A stretch of DNA of 64,000 nt from Gilvimarinus sp. DA14 (GCF_024204685.1 NZ_CP100350.1:2706501-2770500), one strand, 5' to 3'. Counted from the first letter of the stretch, positions 53,743-63,348 are shown. The notes: a model not told the origin generated them from the sequence alone. Translations and numbers: made by a program.

Positions 53743-55011
53743 ATGGAAAATAATATTTTTCATCTGCAGTACGCCATGGACACCTTTTACTTTTTGGTGT
53801 GTGGCGCACTGGTAATGTGGATGGCAGCGGGCTTCGCCATGCTGGAATCCGGTCTGGTTCGGGCAAAGAACACCACCGAAATTCTGACTAAAAACGTCGC
53901 TCTGTACGCCATTTCGTGCATCATGTACCTGGTGTGCGGTTACGCGATTATGTACGGCGGCGGAATCTTTTTATCGGGCATTGAAGAGGTTGATGTTGCC
54001 TCTACTTTGGCTGACTTTGCCGGCCGTGAAGATGGCTTTGAAGGCGGTTCTATTTACTCGGGCGCCTCTGATTTCTTCTTCCAGGTGGTATTCGTAGCGA
54101 CTGCTATGTCAATCGTCTCTGGTGCGGTTGCCGAGCGCATGAAGCTGTGGGCATTCCTGACCTTCGCGGTAGTTATGACCGGTTTCATCTACCCGATGGA
54201 AGGTAGCTGGACCTGGGGTGGTGCCGATGTATTGGGCATGTACAACCTGGGCGATCTGGGCTTCTCTGACTTCGCCGGTTCCGGCATTGTGCACATGGCT
54301 GGCGCCGCCGCAGCCCTGGCTGGTGTAATCCTGCTGGGTGCTCGTAAAGGCAAGTATGGCCCTAACGGCGAAATCCACGCGATCACCGGTGCTAACCTGC
54401 CGCTGGCGACCCTGGGTACTTTCATTCTGTGGATGGGCTGGTTCGGCTTTAACGGTGGTTCGGTTCTGAAGCTGGGCGATATTGCCAACGCCAACTCTGT
54501 AGCTATGGTGTTTTTGAACACTAACGCCGCCGCTGCCGGTGGTCTGGTTGCTGCCTTGATTGTTGCGCGTATCCTGTTCGGTAAAGCCGACCTGACCATG
54601 GCGCTTAACGGTGCCCTGGCTGGCCTGGTTGCCATTACCGCTGAGCCTTCAACTCCAACCGCGCTGGCGGCGACCTTGATCGGTGCTGTGGGTGGTGTGA
54701 TTGTGGTCTTCTCTATCATTGCGCTGGACAAAATGAAAATCGATGACCCCGTCGGTGCTATCTCTGTACACGGTGTTGTAGGTCTGTTTGGTCTGCTGGT
54801 TGTGCCGGTAACCAATGGCGGTGTTAGCTTTGTTGGCCAGATCGTCGGCGCGCTGACCATCTTTGTCTGGGTCTTCGTGTTGAGCCTGATCGTTTGGAGC
54901 ATCATCAAGGTGATCATCGGTCTGCGCGTTAGCGAAGAGGAAGAGTACGAAGGTGTTGACCTTGCCGAATGCGGTATGGAAGCCTACCCTGAGTTCACTT
55001 CTTCTAAGTAA
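53743..55011 (+). CDS. amtB: Ammonium transporter
   Basis: The protein has 422 residues with 11 membrane segments. Family motifs include GFAMLESGLVRAKN, DFAGSGIVHMAGAAAAL (first pore histidine region), FNGGSVLKL, and AISVHGVVGLFGLL with the second pore histidine. It forms a trimeric channel for ammonium uptake, controlled by GlnK. Followed by a GC-rich hairpin at 55024. Confidence 0.95.
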   Translation: MENNIFHLQYAMDTFYFLVCGALVMWMAAGFAMLESGLVRAKNTTEILTKNVALYAISCIMYLVCGYAIMYGGGIFLSGIEEVDVASTLADFAGREDGFEGGSIYSGASDFFFQVVFVATAMSIVSGAVAERMKLWAFLTFAVVMTGFIYPMEGSWTWGGADVLGMYNLGDLGFSDFAGSGIVHMAGAAAALAGVILLGARKGKYGPNGEIHAITGANLPLATLGTFILWMGWFGFNGGSVLKLGDIANANSVAMVFLNTNAAAAGGLVAALIVARILFGKADLTMALNGALAGLVAITAEPSTPTALAATLIGAVGGVIVVFSIIALDKMKIDDPVGAISVHGVVGLFGLLVVPVTNGGVSFVGQIVGALTIFVWVFVLSLIVWSIIKVIIGLRVSEEEEYEGVDLAECGMEAYPEFTSSK

Positions 55012-55023
55012 GTCTCGGTATCA

Positions 55024-55047
55024 ACGGCCCGCTCAGCGGGCCGTTTC
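55024..55047 (+). terminator. Probable terminator after amtB
   Basis: ACGGCCCGCT and AGCGGGCCGT form a perfect 10-bp stem followed by a short T-rich end (TTTCT). The second P-II gene therefore probably has its own promoter. Confidence 0.65.
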
Positions 55048-55128
55048 TAACCTTCTCTCACGTTGTATATGATCCAGGGCTAACGAAGAGGATGATTTTC
55101 CCGCGCTCAGCGTGTATCTTTAGCCTAA

Positions 55129-55542
<414 letters not shown>

Positions 55543-55561
55543 GTACTCCGTATCAAGTTTC

Positions 55562-55589
55562 AAAAAAAGCGCCTTAAGGCGCTTTTTTT
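55562..55589. terminator. Bidirectional terminator after the second P-II gene
   Basis: An A-run, AGCGCCTTAAGGCGCT and a T-run form a perfect palindrome shared with the convergent membrane-protein gene. Confidence 0.93.
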
Positions 55590-55924
55590 GTGTCTGCATG
55601 CGCTGTCAGGCGCTTTTGCAGAGCTTTGTGCAGCAGCGCACGGTAGCGCCTGTGCTGCAGTACAAAGAAGGCCGGCAGAATAATAAGCAACATTACCAGC
55701 GCAGCACTGTCTCGCGAGAGGGACATAGCCGGGGCCAGCCAGGCGGTAAAAAACGCAGATACAGCAAACATCAGCGCAAAGTTCACAATATTGCCGCGCC
55801 AGCGTTCCAGCCTGACATCTGGGCCAAATACATCCTCACGAGCTGCCTTTAGCAAGGCTCTTTGCTCATCTTCGCTGAGGTGCTTTAGTTCGGGAAATTG
55901 TTTGGCTTCACGGGGGGCGTTCAT
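55574..55924 (-). CDS. Small membrane protein with two helices, unknown function
   Basis: The protein has 116 residues. A soluble N-terminus of about 43 residues (FPELKHLSEDEQRALLKAARED) leads into two membrane helices (about 48-66 and 75-92) and a basic tail. No family is recognised. The frame ends inside the shared terminator. Upstream lies a 288-bp AT-rich region divergent to the SutA-like gene. Confidence 0.65.
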   Translation of the reverse strand: MNAPREAKQFPELKHLSEDEQRALLKAAREDVFGPDVRLERWRGNIVNFALMFAVSAFFTAWLAPAMSLSRDSAALVMLLIILPAFFVLQHRRYRALLHKALQKRLTAHADTKKAP

Positions 55925-56212
55925 ACCGTCACCTGCTCACACGAGGGAAACGGCCGAGTCTAGCGATAGTTGAGATTTGGTGCAAAATTTTTTAAGGCAA
56001 AACGTACAAATAACAAAAATGAAAGCGCGTTCCCGCAGTAATAAAAAACTAGACTAAAAAAGCGATAAAAAGTTTGTGACCTGCGCCTGTTGATGCGTTA
56101 TAAAGACACCGAAATAAAAGCAAAAAAGCGGGTGATTTAAGCCCGTTTAATAGCATCTGTTGGATGTTTATGCTGGCGAGTTTTGTAATGCACATTTGTG
56201 AGAGGTGTGATT
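55925..56212. other. AT-rich regulatory region upstream of the SutA-like gene
   Basis: The 288 bp contain no gene. It is rich in A-tracts and holds a hairpin-prone string (GCGGG...CCCGTT near 56127). Exact promoter elements are not clear. Confidence 0.45.
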
Positions 56213-56488
56213 ATGGCGAGTCAATATGAGCTGGATGAAACCCGCGACCTTGACCAGGACGAGGAGGTGGAAATGGATGATCAAGAAGAAATCAGTGCTT
56301 CTGAGGATACTAGAGCTCAGCCCCCAGAGGATTTTAGTATTGCCTCGAGAGAAAAGCTGCGCTCTGAATTGTCGCAGCAAATAGAAGCTTTCCTGGCACG
56401 TGGAGGAAAAATCAACGAAGTTCCCAACCACAGTGCTAATGATCGACCGGGCAAACCGGCAAGTGAGTACTCTGGCAGCTTTATGTAA
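56213..56488 (+). CDS. sutA: SutA-like RNA polymerase-binding regulator
   Basis: The protein has 91 residues from the ATG at 56213, seven bases after AGAGG. The first half is very acidic and disordered (DLDQDEEVEMDDQEE). It is followed by a helix ending IEAFLARGGKINEVPN and a basic, glycine/proline-containing tail (DRPGKPASEYSG). This is the build of Pseudomonas SutA, where the ARGGK segment and the tails bind RNA polymerase and aid slow-growth transcription. Similarity is by eye, strongest in FLARGGK. Confidence 0.72.
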   Translation: MASQYELDETRDLDQDEEVEMDDQEEISASEDTRAQPPEDFSIASREKLRSELSQQIEAFLARGGKINEVPNHSANDRPGKPASEYSGSFM

Positions 56489-56495
56489 ATTGGGT

Positions 56496-57056
56496 TTACA
56501 TAAAAAACAGTATGGCGGCTATGGCACTGAGTGCCATGCCGACCATAATCAAGAGCCCATCCCGGCTGACTATTCCAAGGGATATTAATACCAATATCCC
56601 TGACGGAATTGCCGCGGCAAAGGGGATAGGGCCTAGTGGGATCAAAGAGGCTGCCAGCGCAATAATGAGCACTGCCTCACAGCGAATCGCCAAGGGTTCG
56701 CTGAGAAACTGATAGCGCGGTCGAATTACCTTATCGATTTTCTGGGTAAAGCGTTTGGACTTATCCAACAGCTTTACAAATCTCTCGCGATCCACTCCTA
56801 GCTTTTCTAAGCGCGATGGAATCCAAGGACGCGAGCGCCCTAGTAATAATTGCACAGCGATCAAAATAATCAGTACACCACAGACTGCTGGCACACCCGG
56901 TATCCCACCAGTGGGTAGAAATGTTATAAGAGAGGGCAGTAGCAGCAGCGGGCCGAAGCCGCGGCTGGAAAAAGCTTCCATCACTTTACCGACGTGTATT
57001 TTTTCCCCACGCTCGGCGTCCTCAATTTGTTCGATAGTTGCCGTTAGATTTTCCAC
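56496..57056 (-). CDS. ExoD family membrane protein
   Basis: The protein has 186 residues from a GTG behind GGAGC. It has the ExoD arrangement: HVGKVMEAFSSRGFGPLLLLPSLITFLPTGGIPGVP, then FLSEPLAIRCEAVLIIALAASLIPLGPIPFAAAIPSG, with four membrane segments. ExoD proteins are linked to exopolysaccharide synthesis or stress tolerance, though the mechanism is unknown. It ends eight bases from the SutA-like gene (convergent). Confidence 0.88.
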   Translation of the reverse strand: MENLTATIEQIEDAERGEKIHVGKVMEAFSSRGFGPLLLLPSLITFLPTGGIPGVPAVCGVLIILIAVQLLLGRSRPWIPSRLEKLGVDRERFVKLLDKSKRFTQKIDKVIRPRYQFLSEPLAIRCEAVLIIALAASLIPLGPIPFAAAIPSGILVLISLGIVSRDGLLIMVGMALSAIAAILFFM

Positions 57057-57081
57057 GCGCTGCTCCTGCCTGCCTCAGTGA

Positions 57082-57285
57082 TTACTGTTCAAATTTTACA
57101 GACCAAACGTTGACTTCGTGTTCGGCCGCTTCTTTACTGAGGCCGTAGCGCTCCTGGATTCTGCCGACCAGCTTATCCCGCTGGCCTAGAACTTTATCGA
57201 TGTCGTCGTCGGTCAAGCGACCCCACTGTTCCCGGGCGTTGCCCTTTAATTGATTCCAGTTACCTTTTAGCTGTTCGGCGTTCAT
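57082..57285 (-). CDS. CsbD family stress protein
   Basis: The protein has 67 residues from the ATG at 57285 behind GGAG. It has the typical CsbD core (LKGNWNQLKGNAREQWGRLTDDDIDKVLGQRDKLVGRIQERYG). CsbD-like proteins are made under osmotic and general stress; the mechanism is unknown. It lies 25 bases upstream of exoD and is probably co-transcribed with it. Confidence 0.92.
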   Translation of the reverse strand: MNAEQLKGNWNQLKGNAREQWGRLTDDDIDKVLGQRDKLVGRIQERYGLSKEAAEHEVNVWSVKFEQ

Positions 57286-57414
57286 GTTTAGACTCCTACT
57301 GCTTAAAAAATGACAGCGAGTCTTTAGCAAATTACGCACCAGCGAAAAACTGAGGGAAGTTGCTGTAATAGGGCGAGTCGGCCGATGGGGGATTAGAAAT
57401 TTTACAAAGTCCGG

Positions 57415-58512
57415 CTATTTATTACGAAATAAAACGGCTGCACGGTATGTGTGTTTGCCATAGCCCAATAGTTTTTTGAGGCTGATCAAGGGTATGGGGA
57501 TATGCACATTATCCAGTGAGCTACAGTGCTCGGCGCTGTTGATGTCCGGGTCGTTAATATAGGCAAATTGATCGTCCAGCGCTACCAGCCAGACCCAGTG
57601 TGGCGCTTTGTTGCGGTTTAGTTGATAAGTGCTTATCAGCAGCAGGATTTCAAAGCCTTCATTGAACGCCTGGCGCAGCTCGGCTTCGTCAATAGATGTG
57701 GTTTCACAGGGCGTGCACCTATTTTTAAGCTCGTCGATAAAGTGGTAGTGGGTTAATTCGATCACCGCCTTCTTGTCGGGGTTACGCACGCTGTCGATAA
57801 AAGGAATCCTGTCGCTGGACTGTAACAGTCGTACGTCGTAATCGCGCTTTGTTAACGCCAGAGCCAGCCCTTGTGGCGAGCAACCTCCGTGCCCTTGGGT
57901 CATAAAAACGGTAGTAGCTTCGCGCCAAAGGTTTATTTCGTCAATGCGCCCGAGTTGAAGGACAGGGTCCAAATGCCGCATAGCCATAATGGCGGCGGCC
58001 GGGCCGCAGGTGAAATCGGTCGTTTGCGCATAAAAATCCAGGCGCTCGGGTTTGGCCAGGTTGCGACCCAGGCGCTTTTCCAGGCGCAAGCCATCACTGC
58101 CGTCCTGATAATAACCGCTTAGGCGTTTGATTGGGTGATAGCCCATGGCTTGGTATAAAGCGATGGCAGCATGATTTGTCGTGGCAACCTCAAGCCGAAG
58201 AAACAAAATGCGTCTCTCTAACGCGTTCTGCTCGGCGGCCTGCAGCAGTCTGCGCGCCAGCCCTTGTCCTCTGTGCGATTCGTCTACCGCTAGCGAATAA
58301 ATTCGCGCCATGGATGTGCCTCGGCGAAACAGCAGTAGCAGATAGGCTACGGGTATTTCCCCGGCTACCAGCACCTGATTGAGGTCAGACTCGAGAAACT
58401 GACGAAAGCTGCGGCGGCTTATTTTATCGCTGGTAAAGCAGCGGCTTTCCAGGGCGACCAGTTGATCTAGGTCTGAACGTTGGGCGCGGCGAAGGGGTAG
58501 GGACTGACTCAT
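57415..58512 (-). CDS. GNAT acetyltransferase fused to C39-like peptidase
   Basis: The protein has 365 residues from the ATG at 58512; upstream codons lack family homology. Residues 1-150 form a RimI-like GNAT domain with the acetyl-CoA loop RGQGLARRLL (81-90) and MGYHPIKRLSGYYQDG. Residues 155-365 form a C39-type papain-fold peptidase with Cys169 (TTDFTCGPAAA), His304 (KAPHWVWL) and Asp320 (YINDPD) as the likely triad. The same fusion beside an ATP-grasp ligase is a known conserved pairing of unknown product. It is divergent from the ATP-grasp gene across 107 bases. Confidence 0.86.
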   Translation of the reverse strand: MSQSLPLRRAQRSDLDQLVALESRCFTSDKISRRSFRQFLESDLNQVLVAGEIPVAYLLLLFRRGTSMARIYSLAVDESHRGQGLARRLLQAAEQNALERRILFLRLEVATTNHAAIALYQAMGYHPIKRLSGYYQDGSDGLRLEKRLGRNLAKPERLDFYAQTTDFTCGPAAAIMAMRHLDPVLQLGRIDEINLWREATTVFMTQGHGGCSPQGLALALTKRDYDVRLLQSSDRIPFIDSVRNPDKKAVIELTHYHFIDELKNRCTPCETTSIDEAELRQAFNEGFEILLLISTYQLNRNKAPHWVWLVALDDQFAYINDPDINSAEHCSSLDNVHIPIPLISLKKLLGYGKHTYRAAVLFRNK

Positions 58513-58619
58513 GTAAAGACCGTAAAAATAGCGATGATATCGCTTGCTAATTGCTACGATTTTGCCACACTTGCGCCTTCGTGCAAGCGACAATTTTTAC
58601 CCGGAGGGGTAGGACATAG

Positions 58620-60071
58620 ATGACGCAATTAAAGATTGTGGTAGACAAGCAGACCGATTGGGCGGGACTGTATCCGTCGGCGGATGTGGTGCTGGCTAGT
58701 GATTATCTGGCGGACGTGGCACCCAGCGAGCGCTGTCGGGTAATAAACCTTTGCCGGCAGTACGATTACTTATCTACGGGGTACTATTGTTCGTTGCTGG
58801 CTGAGGCTCGGGCGCAGCAAGTGATCCCCTCGGTTAAGGCGCTGCGCGATCTGTCCAAGCGTCAGTGGTCTGCGGTGCTGAGCGTTAATACCTCCCTGGA
58901 TAAACAGCTAAATCTATTGGCAGGCGCTAGCCAGAAGTGCTCAATGCTAGTGTGTTTTGGTAAATGCGAATTTGACGCTTTGGCAGATATTGCCCGCAGT
59001 GTGTTCGAACAGATAGCCGTGCCCATCGTGCGGGTTAATTTTACCAAACGTGACACATGGCGTTTGCAGTCGCTCGAATCTGTCGCTTTACATCAGCTTA
59101 ACGAGGCCGAACAAACTTTATTCGCTGAGGCCCTGGATGGATACAGTCGTCTCGTGTGGCGCAAGCCGCGCTCGCGTAAGCAGCTCAAGTACGATATGGC
59201 GATTTTGGTCGATCCAGAGGAGCCTATGCCGCCCAGTAATTCGGTGGCGATAAAGCGGTTTATCAAAGCGGCAGAGCGTCAGGGCATTATGGCGGAGACC
59301 ATTGGGCGCAAAGATTTGTCGCGACTGGTGGAGTATGACGCATTGTTTATTCGTGCTACTACATCGGTAAATCACTACACCTATCGATTCGCCCGCACAG
59401 CCCAAGCGGAAGGCCTGGTGGTGATGGATGATCCAGATTCTATTTTGCGCTGTACTAATAAGGTGTATTTAAGTCAGCTGTTAAGTACCCACAAGCTGCC
59501 TATGCCGCCCACGCGAATTCTAACCAAGAATGATATGGGCAAGGAGCAAGCGCTGATTGATGAGCTGGGTTTGCCGGTGGTGTTGAAGATACCGGATGGT
59601 TCCTTCTCTGTGGGAGTAAAAAAGGCCAATACCCTGGAGGAGCTGAAGGTCATATTGAAAGAGATGTTTCAGGGAAGCGCGCTGTTGTTGGCGCAGGGCT
59701 TTTTATACACCGAATTCGATTGGCGTATTGGCGTTTTAAACGGCCAGCCTTTATACGCTTGCCGCTACTACATGGTGAAGAATCATTGGCAGATTTATAA
59801 TCATTCGGGTAGCGGCTCGTCCTCTGGCGGCTTTGACGCTATGGCAACTTTCGAAGTCCCAAAGATAGTGTTAAAGGCGGCCGTTGATGCGTGTAAATTA
59901 ATTGGCGACGGATTTTACGGTGTAGATATTAAGCAAGAAGGCCGAAAAGTTTATATAATCGAAGTCAACGATAATCCATCCGTGGATTCTGCGGTGGAAG
60001 ACAAGTATCTGGGGGCGGAACTTTATAACGCTGTTATGGCGGAGTTCCGAAAGCGTCTCGAGAACCGTTAG
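58620..60071 (+). CDS. RimK-type ATP-grasp ligase
   Basis: The protein has 483 residues with GGAGG ahead of the ATG. An N-terminal module of about 200 residues (ending near VWRKPRSRKQLKYDMAILVDP) precedes the pre-ATP-grasp and ATP-grasp domains. The ATP-binding string LGLPVVLKIPDGSFSVGV and the metal-binding EVNDNPSVDSAVEDKYLG are intact. RimK-like enzymes ligate an amino acid or amine to a carboxyl group, often at a protein C-terminus. Paired with the divergent GNAT/C39 gene, it may form a peptide-modifying system; the substrate is unknown. Confidence 0.88.
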   Translation: MTQLKIVVDKQTDWAGLYPSADVVLASDYLADVAPSERCRVINLCRQYDYLSTGYYCSLLAEARAQQVIPSVKALRDLSKRQWSAVLSVNTSLDKQLNLLAGASQKCSMLVCFGKCEFDALADIARSVFEQIAVPIVRVNFTKRDTWRLQSLESVALHQLNEAEQTLFAEALDGYSRLVWRKPRSRKQLKYDMAILVDPEEPMPPSNSVAIKRFIKAAERQGIMAETIGRKDLSRLVEYDALFIRATTSVNHYTYRFARTAQAEGLVVMDDPDSILRCTNKVYLSQLLSTHKLPMPPTRILTKNDMGKEQALIDELGLPVVLKIPDGSFSVGVKKANTLEELKVILKEMFQGSALLLAQGFLYTEFDWRIGVLNGQPLYACRYYMVKNHWQIYNHSGSGSSSGGFDAMATFEVPKIVLKAAVDACKLIGDGFYGVDIKQEGRKVYIIEVNDNPSVDSAVEDKYLGAELYNAVMAEFRKRLENR

Positions 60072-60127
60072 TTCTAACGGGATACGTTCTAAATAATCTA
60101 ATAATTGATTTTTTTGTTCGCAAAGTA

Positions 60128-60152
60128 GAGCACACTTACTATGAGTGTGCTC
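60128..60152 (+). promoter_or_regulatory. 5' leader hairpin of the OmpA-family gene
   Basis: GAGCACACT and AGTGTGCTC form a perfect nine-base-pair stem around a seven-base loop without a T-run. It lies about 52 bases ahead of the start codon. It may stabilise the message or end the preceding transcript weakly. Confidence 0.5.
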
Positions 60153-60203
60153 ATGGTATGGTTGAGCCTTAAGAAGGCGTAAATGTTTTTACAGGAGTTA
60201 CAA

Positions 60204-61220
60204 ATGAAAATTAAATACGGCTTGCCCGGTGTTTTTTGTAGTCTGTTGGTTCTCTCTAGCACGGTAACCGCAGATGACTTTCCTTACGCGAAATCAGGTT
60301 TTTACCTGGGCGGCCAAACCGGTGCCAGTGAATTCAAATCGGCATGTCGCGATATGTCGATAAAATGCGAAGAGGACGATGAGGTATACGGCGGTTTTGC
60401 CGGCTATCGCTTCAATGATTATTTCGCTATTGAGAGTGGTTACCACGAACTTGGCGAAGCAACTTCGTGGTACATGGTTGGCAACAACGCGAAGAAATCT
60501 GAAGTCAGTGTCGAAGGGTACGATTTATCCGTGCTTGTCGGTTTGCCGCTTTCGGATCGCTGGATGGCTTACGTTCGCGGCGGTGGCTTCTACTATGACG
60601 CAAATCTGGTAGAGGGCGGAGACGTTTTTCAGTATCAGTCTTATAGCTCTGATGGTTGGACTGAGACTGCGGGTGCTGGTTTGGTATTTCGCGCGAATGA
60701 ACATTTGCAGGCTCGCTTGCAGTATGAGTACTTTAACGAGTTTGGTGATGACTGGGGTCGTCAGCCCGATGTTCAAGCCGTTACCTTTGGTCTGTTGTGG
60801 CAGTTTGGTCACGTCGATAAGCCTGAGCCGGTTGCCGCAGCGCCGGTCGCAGCGCCAGCCCCGGCGCCTGCCCCAGTTCCTCCAGCAACTAAGCCTGTCA
60901 ATGTCGTAACCGAATTTGCCTTTGACTCGGCAGTTTTGGAGACTCCGGAAGCACTGGATAACTTGATCACCGACCTCAATGCGAACAAAGACCTGCAAGT
61001 GGAGCTGTTGGTGACCGGTTACGCCGATGGTGCGGGTCCGGCCGAATACAACATGAACTTGTCTAAGAAACGCGCACAAGTTGTTCACGATTACCTGGTT
61101 AATAAAGGCATTGCCTCGAGCCGTATTACTGTGAACTGGAAAGGTGAGACCGAAGCTGCTGGCGACTACCCCAACCGGGAAGATCGCAAAGTGGTTGTAC
61201 AGACAGAACTGCCTAAATAG
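60204..61220 (+). CDS. OmpA family outer membrane protein
   Basis: The protein has 338 residues from the ATG at 60204, spaced five bases from AGGAGT. A signal peptide ends near VTADD. The N-terminal eight-stranded barrel (about 25-215) starts GFYLGGQTGASEF. A Cys pair (CRDMSIKC) may bond in the first loop. A Pro/Ala linker (about 218-240) follows, then the peptidoglycan-binding OmpA domain with FAFDSAVL, GYADGAGPAEYNMNLSKKRAQVV. It anchors the outer membrane to the wall. Confidence 0.93.
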   Translation: MKIKYGLPGVFCSLLVLSSTVTADDFPYAKSGFYLGGQTGASEFKSACRDMSIKCEEDDEVYGGFAGYRFNDYFAIESGYHELGEATSWYMVGNNAKKSEVSVEGYDLSVLVGLPLSDRWMAYVRGGGFYYDANLVEGGDVFQYQSYSSDGWTETAGAGLVFRANEHLQARLQYEYFNEFGDDWGRQPDVQAVTFGLLWQFGHVDKPEPVAAAPVAAPAPAPAPVPPATKPVNVVTEFAFDSAVLETPEALDNLITDLNANKDLQVELLVTGYADGAGPAEYNMNLSKKRAQVVHDYLVNKGIASSRITVNWKGETEAAGDYPNREDRKVVVQTELPK

Positions 61221-61263
61221 CCAGTCTTGTACAGGGTGTGAGTTCTGCGCCCGTGTTTTCCTA

Positions 61264-61291
61264 AACCGCCCCTCTGGGGCGGTTTTTTTTG
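61264..61291 (+). terminator. Rho-independent terminator after the OmpA-family gene
   Basis: ACCGCCCC-TCT-GGGGCGGT is a near-perfect stem followed by eight Ts, 44 bases beyond the stop. Confidence 0.93.
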
Positions 61292-61390
61292 CTCTGGCGA
61301 AGATAGGGGGAATCTGTCTATTCTGCTATGATGGCACTCTAGGGTAAGTTCAGCTTACCTGCTGCGTAAAACAACAACCGAGAGCAGCCT

Positions 61391-62422
61391 ATGAAAGACC
61401 GCAAACCCACTTCTTTTGATATCGCCTACCGGGCTGGGGTGTCCCAGGCGACTGTGTCCAGAGCACTGAGTGATAGCCCACTGGTTAACGAGGAAACCAA
61501 GCAGCGTATTAAAGAAATCGCGCGCGAACTTAATTACAAGGTCGATAAAAATGCTCGCAACCTGCGTTCACAAAAAACTAAGACGATTGCGTTGCTGCTG
61601 AATGAAGATCACGGCACCGGCGATTCATTAATCAATCCGTTTTTCTTGTCTATGGTGGCCAGTATCATTCGTGCTAGTGCCAACCAAAACTATGATTTGC
61701 TGATTTCTTTTCAGCAATTTAGCGATGATTGGCATGCGGATTACGAAGACGCCAACCGCGCTGATGGGATTATCTTTCTCGGCTATGGCGATTACACCAC
61801 CTATGTAAAAAAGCTGACGCATCTGGATGAACAGGATGCCCACTACATTACCTGGGGGCCGGTATTGCCAGGTCAGCCAGGGGTTTCCATAGGCTGCGAC
61901 AACTTCAATGGTGCCCGCCAGGCAGTGGATCACTTATTGGCGCTTGGGCATCGACGTATCGCCTTTGTCGGTGGTATCTCCGATGGCAGTCCAGAGTTTA
62001 AGCGCCGCTACGAAGGTTATAGTTTAGCCTTGCAGGAAGCGGGGGTGCAGGTGGATCCGCAATTGCAAATTGATGCTGAAACCTCGGAAGACTCCGGATA
62101 CCAAGCGGCATTGCAGTTACGAGAGCGAAAAATTCCTTTCGACGCGGTGCTGGGAGCCAGCGATCTAATCGCTATCGGGGTGATGAAAGCCCTGGAAGAG
62201 CAGGGACTCAACATTCCGAGTGATATCGCGATTATGGGGTTTGATGACATTCCAATGTCCGCCTATACCTATCCGCCGTTATCGACTGTACAGCAGAATA
62301 CCAAGCTCGCCGGTGAGCTGCTGGTGGATAACTTGCTAAGACTTATGCAAAGCGAGCCCGTGGAATCTTTTCTGATACCCGCACAGTTAGTCATTCGCGG
62401 CTCTTGCGGAGGAAAGTCCTAG
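61391..62422 (+). CDS. LacI family transcriptional regulator
   Basis: The protein has 343 residues. The N-terminal helix-turn-helix (TSFDIAYRAGVSQATVSRALSDSPLVNEETKQRI) is followed by a hinge and a periplasmic-binding-protein-like effector domain (TIALLLNED, DGIIFLG, GHRRIAFVGG, AIMGFDDIPMSAYTYPPLSTVQQ). It probably represses sugar-utilisation genes. No sugar genes lie beside it, so its targets are elsewhere and the ligand is unknown. Confidence 0.93.
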   Translation: MKDRKPTSFDIAYRAGVSQATVSRALSDSPLVNEETKQRIKEIARELNYKVDKNARNLRSQKTKTIALLLNEDHGTGDSLINPFFLSMVASIIRASANQNYDLLISFQQFSDDWHADYEDANRADGIIFLGYGDYTTYVKKLTHLDEQDAHYITWGPVLPGQPGVSIGCDNFNGARQAVDHLLALGHRRIAFVGGISDGSPEFKRRYEGYSLALQEAGVQVDPQLQIDAETSEDSGYQAALQLRERKIPFDAVLGASDLIAIGVMKALEEQGLNIPSDIAIMGFDDIPMSAYTYPPLSTVQQNTKLAGELLVDNLLRLMQSEPVESFLIPAQLVIRGSCGGKS

Positions 62423-62549
62423 CCTGATTAGGCTATTTTTTCACGCCATGGTCACCTCTGTGTTCCAGAGGTTAATTATCGGAATGTATTTTGCTCTGAG
62501 CTTGACTGGCGCCCGAGACTAGGCTTGGGTGGTCGGCTAAGGATCGGGT

Positions 62550-63341
62550 ATGTCATTACAAAAAAACACTTTATCTATTCTCGCTCGCAGCGGATATGCC
62601 GCAAGGGCAGTGGTGTACTTGCTGGTGGGCGGTTTGGCCTTATTGGCTGCGCTAGGAGCCGGGGGTAAGACAACGGGCGGGAAAGGCGCTTTGCAGACTT
62701 TACTCGACGAGCCTTTTGGTACTGTAATTCTTACGTGCATTGGCATCGGTTTGCTTGCGTATGCGCTGTGGCGTGTGGTTCAGGCGGTGGCGGATGCGGA
62801 TGGTCACGGCACGGACTTCAAAGCTCTTTCAATTCGCGCCAGCCTATTAACCAGTGCAGTGTTGCATTTTTTATTGGCTTTTTTTGTTTTTAAGTTAATT
62901 TTGTCGGCAGGCTCTGAACAGACAAAAAATAACACAAGTCTTGTGGGCGATCTTATGGGAAGTTTCCCTGGGCGCGCACTTTTAATTTTTGCGGCACTTG
63001 CCATTGTCGTTGCCGGTCTTTCCCACGCCTACAAGGGCTGGGCTGTGCGCTTTGATCGTCACTTTGCGGTACCTGCATCTTTGCAGTCATGGCTGTACCC
63101 ATTATGCCGTATAGGCTTGATTAGCCGCGGGGTAGTACTGGTTATCGTCGGTGGGCTATTAATGTTGGCGGTGTATCACCTGGATGCTAGTCAGGCGGGC
63201 GGAATGGATAAAGCTTTTGCTTGGTTGCGTGAGCAAACTTTGGGTAACGTTTTGCTGGCGGTAATTTCCGTTGGTTTGTTGGCGTTCGCCGCATACAGTT
63301 TGATTGAAGCTCGTTACAGAAAAATCAATTTGCGAGGTTAG
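62550..63341 (+). CDS. DUF1206 integral membrane protein
   Basis: The protein has 263 residues and six membrane helices arranged as three similar pairs. Each pair begins with an arginine-containing helix (ARSGYAARAVVYLLVGGLALL, then IRASLLTSAVLHFLLAFFVFKL, then CRIGLISRGVVLVIVGGLLML). This internal triplication defines DUF1206, of unknown function. AGGAT precedes the ATG. The next gene follows by seven bases. Confidence 0.9.
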   Translation: MSLQKNTLSILARSGYAARAVVYLLVGGLALLAALGAGGKTTGGKGALQTLLDEPFGTVILTCIGIGLLAYALWRVVQAVADADGHGTDFKALSIRASLLTSAVLHFLLAFFVFKLILSAGSEQTKNNTSLVGDLMGSFPGRALLIFAALAIVVAGLSHAYKGWAVRFDRHFAVPASLQSWLYPLCRIGLISRGVVLVIVGGLLMLAVYHLDASQAGGMDKAFAWLREQTLGNVLLAVISVGLLAFAAYSLIEARYRKINLRG

Positions 63342-63348
63342 CAGTTAG

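Noticed and set aside
54189-54917. Minus-strand open frame of 242 codons
   Set aside because: It is an antisense shadow of amtB, with Pro/Thr/Ala-rich translation and no family features.
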